DNA of 64,000 nt from Flaccisagitta enflata. Its lineage: Eukaryota > Chaetognatha > Sagittoidea > Aphragmophora. This document shows, piece by piece, positions 58,798-64,000 of this stretch (positions are counted from its first letter, which is position 1; each line of letters opens with the position of its first letter). A program made the translations under genes and the position numbers. The notes below the pieces were generated by a model. It was not told where the DNA came from, did not search any database, and saw only the letters and a program-made list of their open reading frames with translations. The stretch spans positions 99,820,001 to 99,884,000 of the forward strand of contig OZ231126.1 in the NCBI GenBank assembly GCA_965153355.1. Direction: 5' to 3'.

Positions 58798-58847
58798 CTT
58801 TTCTTCTTTCTTTCTTTCTTTTCTTCTTTCTCCTTTCTCTCTTTCTT

Positions 58848-58908
<61 letters not shown>

Positions 58909-58930
58909 CTCGCTCTCTCTCTCTCTTTCT
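58755..58930. repeat. (CTTT)n/(CT)n compound microsatellite
   Basis: CT, CTTT, CTTTT and CT blocks with CTCG interruptions near 58905. Confidence 0.95.
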
Positions 58931-59179
58931 CACTATTTCTCACTATTTACTTCTGTTTTTACAGATACTTCCGTCTTGTTTCTCTTCCTCCCTTTGCTGT
59001 TTCCCTATATACATGTATGTATCAACTTTTTTCCTTTCATCAATCTGACAAGTATAAGTGTTTGACTAGGTAAGAGAAGTAATTTTCTTTTATTTCTACA
59101 CATTTCTTTTAATATCTACTTCATTTTGAATTGTTGTTTTTTTCCCAATCTAAGTGTCTTTAATATCTTATTTGTCTAT
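58931..59179. other. Unassigned T-rich sequence
   Basis: Nothing recognised. Confidence 0.35.
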
Positions 59180-59185
59180 GTGTGT

Positions 59186-59268
<83 letters not shown>
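59180..59268. repeat. (GT)n microsatellite
   Basis: About 90 bp of GT dinucleotides. Confidence 0.97.
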
Positions 59269-59269
<1 letters not shown>

Positions 59270-59492
59270 AAGAGGGCTTTTCTACATTCTTGTGTTAGTA
59301 TTGGGCTGTTATACAAATAACTAGTAAAAATAAATTCATTCCGCAAGTGCTTTTTGAGTAATCTTCAAAATAGCATAAAATGAAACCCAGTCAATGAAAA
59401 ATAGCTATATGCTCAAAAAAGTGATCGTACCAATCCCAGGTGCAAAGACAAGAAACATCACTCATAGTACTACAGTATCAAGCACAAGCTCA
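59269..59492. other. Unassigned sequence
   Basis: Nothing recognised. Confidence 0.35.
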
Positions 59493-59547
59493 GTTTGGTT
59501 TGGTTAGGTTAGATTAAGGTTAGGTTAGGCTAGGTAAGGTTAGGTTA
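59493..59547. repeat. Degenerate TTAGG-like run
   Basis: GGTTAGGTTAGATTAAGG and TTAGGTTAGGCTAGG words over about 55 bp. It resembles the arthropod-type telomere pentamer but is short and imperfect. Confidence 0.5.
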
Positions 59548-59559
59548 TCATCAAGTATC

Positions 59560-59749
59560 CCCTTGAGGTTGGGATTTGAGCCTGGAGGCTAGAGTTTGGG
59601 CCTTGAGGCTTGAATTTGAGCCTCGAGACTAGAATTTGGGCCTATAGGTTGGGATTTGAGCTTCGAAGGGGGTGGACGGAGAAGGAGGAGGAGGAGAAAT
59701 TTCTCTTGTGTGAAAGCATAGGTCATCGGCCCCTTCGGGGCTGCTGCCC
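59560..59749 (-). mobile_element. GF-type element terminus with array
   Basis: GGGATTTGAGCCTCGAGGCT units (59565-59665), then GGAGGAGGAGGAGAAATTTC, TTGTGTGAAAGCATAGGTCA and GGCCCCTTCGGGGCTGCTGCCC. Reversed relative to 30715 and 44910. The opposite end is not seen. Confidence 0.7.
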
Positions 59750-60640
59750 AAAAAGTGGGAAGCAAGGACAGAAAAGAACTAGGAGAATAGGGAAGCAAGG
59801 ATGAGAAAGGACTTGAAAAGGGGAAGCAAGGATGGAAAAGGACGGAAAAGAAATAGAAGAATGGGGAAGCAAGGACGGAGAGAACTAGAAGAATGGGAAT
59901 GCAAGGATAAGAAAGGACCTGAAAAGGGGTAAGCAAGGACGGAAAAGAACTTGAAGAATGGGGAAGCAAGGATGAGAAAGGACTTAAAAAATGGGGAAGC
60001 AAGGATGGAAAAGGACTTGAAGAGGGGGAAGCAAGGATGAGAAAGGACTTGAAAAGGGGGAAGCAAGGACGGGAAAGAACTAGAAGAATGGGGAAGCAAG
60101 GATGAGAAAGGACTTGAATAGGGGGAGGCAAGGACAGTAAAGAACTAGAAGAATGGGGAAGCAAGGATGAGAAAGGACTTGAAAAGGGGGAAGCAAGGAC
60201 GGAAAAGAACTAGAAGAATGGGGAAGCAAGGATGAGAAAGGACTTGAAAAGGGGGAAGCAAGGACGGAAAAGAACTAGAAGAATGGGGAAGCAAGGATGA
60301 GAATGGACTTGAAAAGGGGGAAGCAAGGATGGAAAAGGACTTGAAAAGGGGGAAGCAAGGACGGATAAGAACTAGAAGAATGGGGAAGCAAGGATGAGAA
60401 AGGACTTGAAAAGGGGGAAGCAAGGTGGGAAAAAAACTAGAAGAATGGGGAAGCAAGGATGAGAATGGACTTGAAAAGGGGGAAGCAAGGATGGAAAAGA
60501 ACTAGAAGAATGAGGAAGCAAGGATGAGAAAGGACTTAATGAATGGGGAAGCAAGGATGAGAAAGGACTTAAAATGGGGGAAGCAAGGACGGAAAAAAAC
60601 TAGAAGAATGGGGAAGCAAGGATGAGAAAGTACTTAACAA
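59750..60640. repeat. 32/33-bp tandem array, first block
   Basis: Alternating units AAGCAAGGACGGAAAAGAAC... (33 bp) and AAGCAAGGATGAGAAAGGAC... (32 bp) give a 65-bp dimer, about 27 monomers in all. The dimer is not a multiple of three, so repetitive Pro/Ser/Phe frames open in more than one frame on the minus strand. Confidence 0.95.
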
Positions 60641-61176
60641 GTCATCCAAGGATTGCACATGGTCAGCGGTACCCGATGCCCTGCTTGGAGTGATAGCTGA
60701 AGAAGTGGTGTGAGAGCAGGGCAGCGGCCCCAAAGGGCCGATGTCCTGTAGGACACAGGGGTGAACCATTACGTACGTCTGTCCTGACAAGGCTGATTAA
60801 GGGCCTTGAAGAGCTAATTTTAGGCCTCAAACGACTGATTTTTGGCCAAGTGGGCTGATTTTGGGCTTGAGAGGACTAATTTGGGGCCTGGAGAGGGCCA
60901 GGGGCTAATTTTGTGCCCTGAGACTGATTTTTGGGCCTGAGTCGGCTGATTTTGGGTTGAGAGGGCTTATTTTGGGGCCTGAAATTCTGTGGGGGAGCTA
61001 ATTTGGGCCTCAGAGGACTGATTCTTTGCCTGAGTGGGCTGATTTTGGGCTTGAGAGGGCTAATTTGGGGCCTGAGAGGGGCCTCGGGGGGGGGGGACGT
61101 ACGTACGTACGGACAGACGTACGTAATGGTCCACCCCTGTGTCCTACAGGACATCGGCCCTTTGGGGCCGCTGCCC
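60641..61176. mobile_element. GF foldback element, copy 8, best-preserved ends
   Basis: The ends (60719-60778 and 61117-61176) are 60-bp inverted repeats with one mismatch, from GGGCAGCGGCCCCAAAGGGC to ACGTACGT. Preceded by AAGTCATCCAAGGATTGCAC, GGTCAGCGGTACCCGATG and TGCCCTGCTTGGAGTG. The internal array is GGGCTGATTTTGGGCTTGAG units with a poly-G run and ACGT tetranucleotides at the right. Confidence 0.92.
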
Positions 61177-61530
61177 AAAAAGTGGGGAAGCAAGGATGAG
61201 AAAGGACGTGAAAAGAGGGAAGCAAGGACGGAAAGGAACTAGACAAATGGGGAAGCAAGGATGAGAAAGGACTTAAAGAATGGGGAAGCAAGGATGGAAA
61301 AGGACTTGAAAAGGGGGAAGCAAGGATGAGAAAGGACTTGAAAAGAGGGAAGCAAGGACGGAAAAGAACTAGAAGAATGGGGAAGCAAGGATGAGAAATG
61401 ACTTGAAAAGGGGGAAGCAAGGATGGAAAAGAACTAGAAGAATGGGGAAGCAAGGATGAGAATGGACTTGAAAAGGGGGAACCTAGGACGGAAAAGAACT
61501 AGAAGAATGGGGAAGCAAGGATGAGAATGG
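61177..61530. repeat. 32/33-bp tandem array, second block
   Basis: The same AAGCAAGGATGAGAAAGGAC units resume immediately after the right GF end (AAAAAGTGGGGAAGCAAGG, as after the GF end at 59749), about 11 monomers. Confidence 0.93.
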
Positions 61531-62040
61531 ATTCAACTAGTCATCCAAGGATCGCACATGGTCAGCAGTACCCGATGCCCTGCTTGGAGTGATTAGCTGA
61601 AGAAGCTGAGTGGGAGCAGGGCAGCGGCCCCAAAGGGCCGATGTCCTGTAGGACACAGGGGTGAATTTCCAGACGTCCTGAGAAAGCACATTTAAGGACT
61701 GAGTTGATTGATTGGAGAACAGTAATGAGATCAGGGATGAGGGCAGATTTGAACCTGAGAGGGTCATTTTGAGGGCTGATTTGAGACCAATTTTAGGTTT
61801 GAGAGGTCTGATTTTAGGCTTGAAATAGTTGATTTTGGGCCTGATAAGGCTGATGTAGTACCTTAGTGGGCTGATTTTGGGCTTGAGTAAGCTAATTTTA
61901 GATCTAAAAGGGCTGATTTTGGGTCTGAGAGGGGTGATTTTGGGTCTGAGAGGGCTGACTTGGGGCCTGAGAGGACTGATTTGGGGTCTGAGAGGGCTGA
62001 TTGGGGCCTGAGAGGGGCCTCGGGGGGGGGGGGGGACGTA
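61531..62040 (+). mobile_element. GF element, left end plus array only
   Basis: AGTCATCCAAGGATCGCACA, GCCCTGCTTGGAGTG, GGGCAGCGGCCCCAAAGGGC, GTCCTGTAGGACACAGGGG, then GGGCTGATTTTGGGTCTGAG units to a poly-G run and ACGTATGCAC (62040). The right end is missing. It repeats the layout 60641-61100. Confidence 0.82.
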
Positions 62041-62620
62041 TGCACAGTGGACCGTGACCCTGAAAAAATCAATTGTTATTGTTTTGGGGAGTAGTAATTT
62101 ACCATAATATTCTTGTTGTTTTAATGAAACGTTGAGGAACGTTAAGCCCTAATGAGGAAAATAAACCCACGCTACGGTAGCTTTTACATAGCACTATAGC
62201 CGTGTGTAGGGGGATCCTCGCGCGATCCTCCGTTCTCTAGTGTGAACTATAAGGTTCTATGCAATAGTGATGTGGCAGTGACTGATAAAAACTCTCACTG
62301 ATATTACTGCATCACAACTAGAATTAGCTCTGTTGCTTCCAAAACGAATGTCCAATACCGAATTCTGTCTGAGATACTTTTTTTCACTTTTTCTTCACTT
62401 TTTTTTCTCCTTTTTCGATTTGCAATCAAAATGATGCAAAAAAGATAAAAATGACCATTTTTACAACGGCGATGACCTGGACACTATATACGACATTGCT
62501 TAAGACATCAACGACTATAACTGACATGACTGAAGCCAACAGCAAAGAAAATGAGGATAACGAGGCCAAGTTATGACCAATTTGTGCGCTTCTGTTACGA
62601 TAAGAAGGAACGCTTTGAAC
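62041..62620. other. Unassigned sequence
   Basis: No gene or repeat recognised. Confidence 0.4.
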
Positions 62621-62621
62621 G

Positions 62622-62712
62622 AATGAATGAATAAATGGATAAATGAATGAATGAATGAATGAATGAATGAATGAATGAATGCAGGAATTAATGAACGAAT
62701 GAATGAACGACT
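62622..62712. repeat. (GAAT)n microsatellite
   Basis: GAAT tetranucleotides with AAAT/GAAC interruptions. Confidence 0.9.
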
Positions 62713-62904
62713 GCATTACAATAAACATCGGAAGACAGGATTAAAAGAAAGACGTCTTGAACTGACCAACAGACAGGCTGTTTTTTCTTCTGTCCGTTTC
62801 CCTGTCTGTCTCGTCTTCTCCCCTTCCTCTTCTCTCTCCCTTTCTTTTCTTTTCCTCTTCTCTTCTCCCTCTCTCACCCTCCTTCCTCTCAACGGCTCTG
62901 CACG

Positions 62905-63040
<136 letters not shown>

Positions 63041-63189
63041 AAAATGAAATCCAGACAATGAGATGGATAAATAGATAGACGCAGGCATTCACTGAAAATA
63101 AATCCAGGAGAAGAATCAATAAACAAGTATCTCGATTGTTGCTTGAGACACGTTTTCAGCGTGAACATATTTCCATGAATTTCAGTTGT

Positions 63190-63310
63190 CCAATGAGGGA
63201 GTGAGCGAGCCTGTGAATGGAGCGAGCAAGCGAAGCAAAGCGCTACGGAGCGAGTGAGTGGCGCGAACAAACTAACGTAGCGAGCGACCGAGTGGCCCGT
63301 TGAAACGCAC
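63190..63310 (+). repeat. GAGCGAG dispersed repeat, copy 3
   Basis: GAGGGAGTGAGCGAGCCTGT through GCTACGGAGCGAGTGAGTGG to GAGCGACCGAGTGGCCCGTT. Confidence 0.75.
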
Positions 63311-63338
63311 TTGTCAGGAGTAATGACAGCCCCTTATA

Positions 63339-63516
63339 CAGTTGAACCCCGTTCTAACGGACCCGCCACCAACAGAATTCCGCCTATAACAGATGCAAAT
63401 TCATAGTTTCTTCAAGTTAATTTCTTTTACTTTTTTTTGTTGGCAATAACAGAAGTCCGCCTTTAACAGGGGAAAATTGATGGTCCCCTGAAATTTGTTA
63501 GAGCGGGGTTTAACTG
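63339..63516. mobile_element. TA-flanked MITE, 178 bp, CAGTTGAACCCC ends
   Basis: Ends CAGTTGAACCCCGTTCTAAC / GTTAGAGCGGGGTTTAACTG are flanked by TA (63337-63338, 63517-63518). Interior contains CCGCCTATAACAG and CCGCCTTTAACAG. A second CAGTTGAACTTC end starts at 63519. Confidence 0.88.
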
Positions 63517-63584
63517 TACAGTTGAACTTCAGATTGTCTTACTATAGACGGTCTTACCACAGATGGATTACGTATTACAATGAT

Positions 63585-63835
63585 TGGGAAGATGAAAACG
63601 ACGACCACGAAGATAGCAATGAAGATTATGATTATGTTGATGAAATAGTTGAATCTGTCAATGACGTCGACGACAGACATGAAGAAAACGATAACAACGG
63701 TGATGATGATGACAATGATGACGACGACGAAGACGACGGTGATGATAATGACAACGACGGTGAGGAAAATGACGACGATGATGACTACGACAAAAACTAT
63801 GATGATAATGTCGTTGATGAGAATCAGGCACATTT
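63585..63835. repeat. Degenerate GAY triplet repeat
   Basis: GAT/GAC triplets, giving an Asp/Glu/Asn-rich plus frame (to 63872) and a Val/Ile-rich minus frame. The plus frame would have to begin inside the MITE. I treat it as repeat DNA; an acidic protein exon cannot be wholly excluded. Confidence 0.65.
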
Positions 63836-63879
63836 TTATCGAAATCATAAGATATTTTGCGTCATTGATTAATGCGTAA

Positions 63880-64000
63880 CCAACCAACTAGGGCATCCGG
63901 ACAGGAGCCGTATACTCAAAAAGCTCAAAAACGCCGAAAAAGTAAATAGTCGCAAAAGCGTTATATGGTCAGCGGTACCCGTTGCCCCTGTGTGAGTGTA
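63880..64000. repeat. Left part of a GF-type element
   Basis: CAGGAGCCGTATACTCAAAA, AGTCGCAAAAGCGTTATATG, GTCAGCGGTACCCGTTGCCC: the same sequence order as at 30590-30680. It runs off the window. Confidence 0.65.

Noticed and set aside
59589-61453. Repeated Pro/Ser/Phe/Leu minus-strand frames that look like a repeat protein
   Set aside because: They open in more than one frame because the 65-bp dimer has no stops on that strand. The dimer length is not a multiple of three, so no frame is conserved.
63495-63887. Acidic Asp/Glu-rich 125-codon plus frame
   Set aside because: Starts within a TA-flanked MITE and is composed of GAY triplets; the minus strand is equally open. Treated as repeat DNA.

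Overview
This is repeat-dominated nuclear DNA from an animal. The animal assignment rests on one well-formed DEG/ENaC channel reading frame (9935-11167, minus strand), a family known only from metazoans, and on Tc1-like, hAT-like, LINE and CXC-protein remnants typical of animal genomes. I cannot name the phylum. There is no bacterial gene organisation, no rRNA, no clear functional tRNA and no CRISPR array. Nearly all long open frames are read-through of microsatellites (CT, GA, CTTT, GAA, GTT, GGT, AT) or of minisatellites and are not genes.

Two dispersed families dominate. Family HM (my label) is 150-400 bp: a palindrome such as AGTCGCGTGCACGCGACT, then CTCTAYAAnnnGCTTTGTC, a (CCGT)n or (GGTC)n microsatellite, a variable middle, and a tail ending near CCGTGTATCCGGCCTTGTTT or ATATTGTGACCCCGCGTCACTTG. 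The palindrome arm recurs inverted near the far end, and both change together between subfamilies. The layout recalls non-autonomous Helentron-like elements. Family GF is a foldback element with inverted ends (GGGCAGCGGCCCCAAAGG...) around an array of 20-24 bp units (CAGGCCTCTCAGACCCAAAT or GGGATTTGGGCCTCGAGGCT).

Other mobile DNA: TA-flanked elements with inverted ends at about 0.4, 15.5, 45.8, 47.6, 49.3, 50.1, 52.3 and 63.3 kb, of which the 47.6 kb copy keeps both ends of a Tc1-like transposase; hAT-like elements with exact 8-bp target duplications at 21.3-22.0 and 30.8-31.1 kb; a LINE 3' end at 55.5-56.0 kb; and a 4.7 kb structure at 31.7-36.5 kb whose 1.2-1.3 kb inverted arms are built of 510-530 bp tandem units around a decayed CXC-domain protein gene and a LINE fragment.

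Layout: 0-4.7 kb GF/HM elements and microsatellites; 4.7-9.5 kb mostly unassigned with HM copies; 9.9-11.2 kb the channel gene between two HM copies; 11.5-20 kb repeats; 20-25 kb triplet repeats and nested GF/hAT/HM insertions; 26-28.2 kb long inverted repeats; 31.7-36.5 kb the CXC structure; 38-45 kb duplications, a foldback and a 1 kb HM-derived minisatellite; 45-53 kb foldback elements; 53-62 kb GF elements, a 565 bp GA tract and a 32/33-bp tandem array; 62-64 kb microsatellites and a short TA-flanked element. The channel is the only convincing intact gene; the rest is a record of nested insertions.
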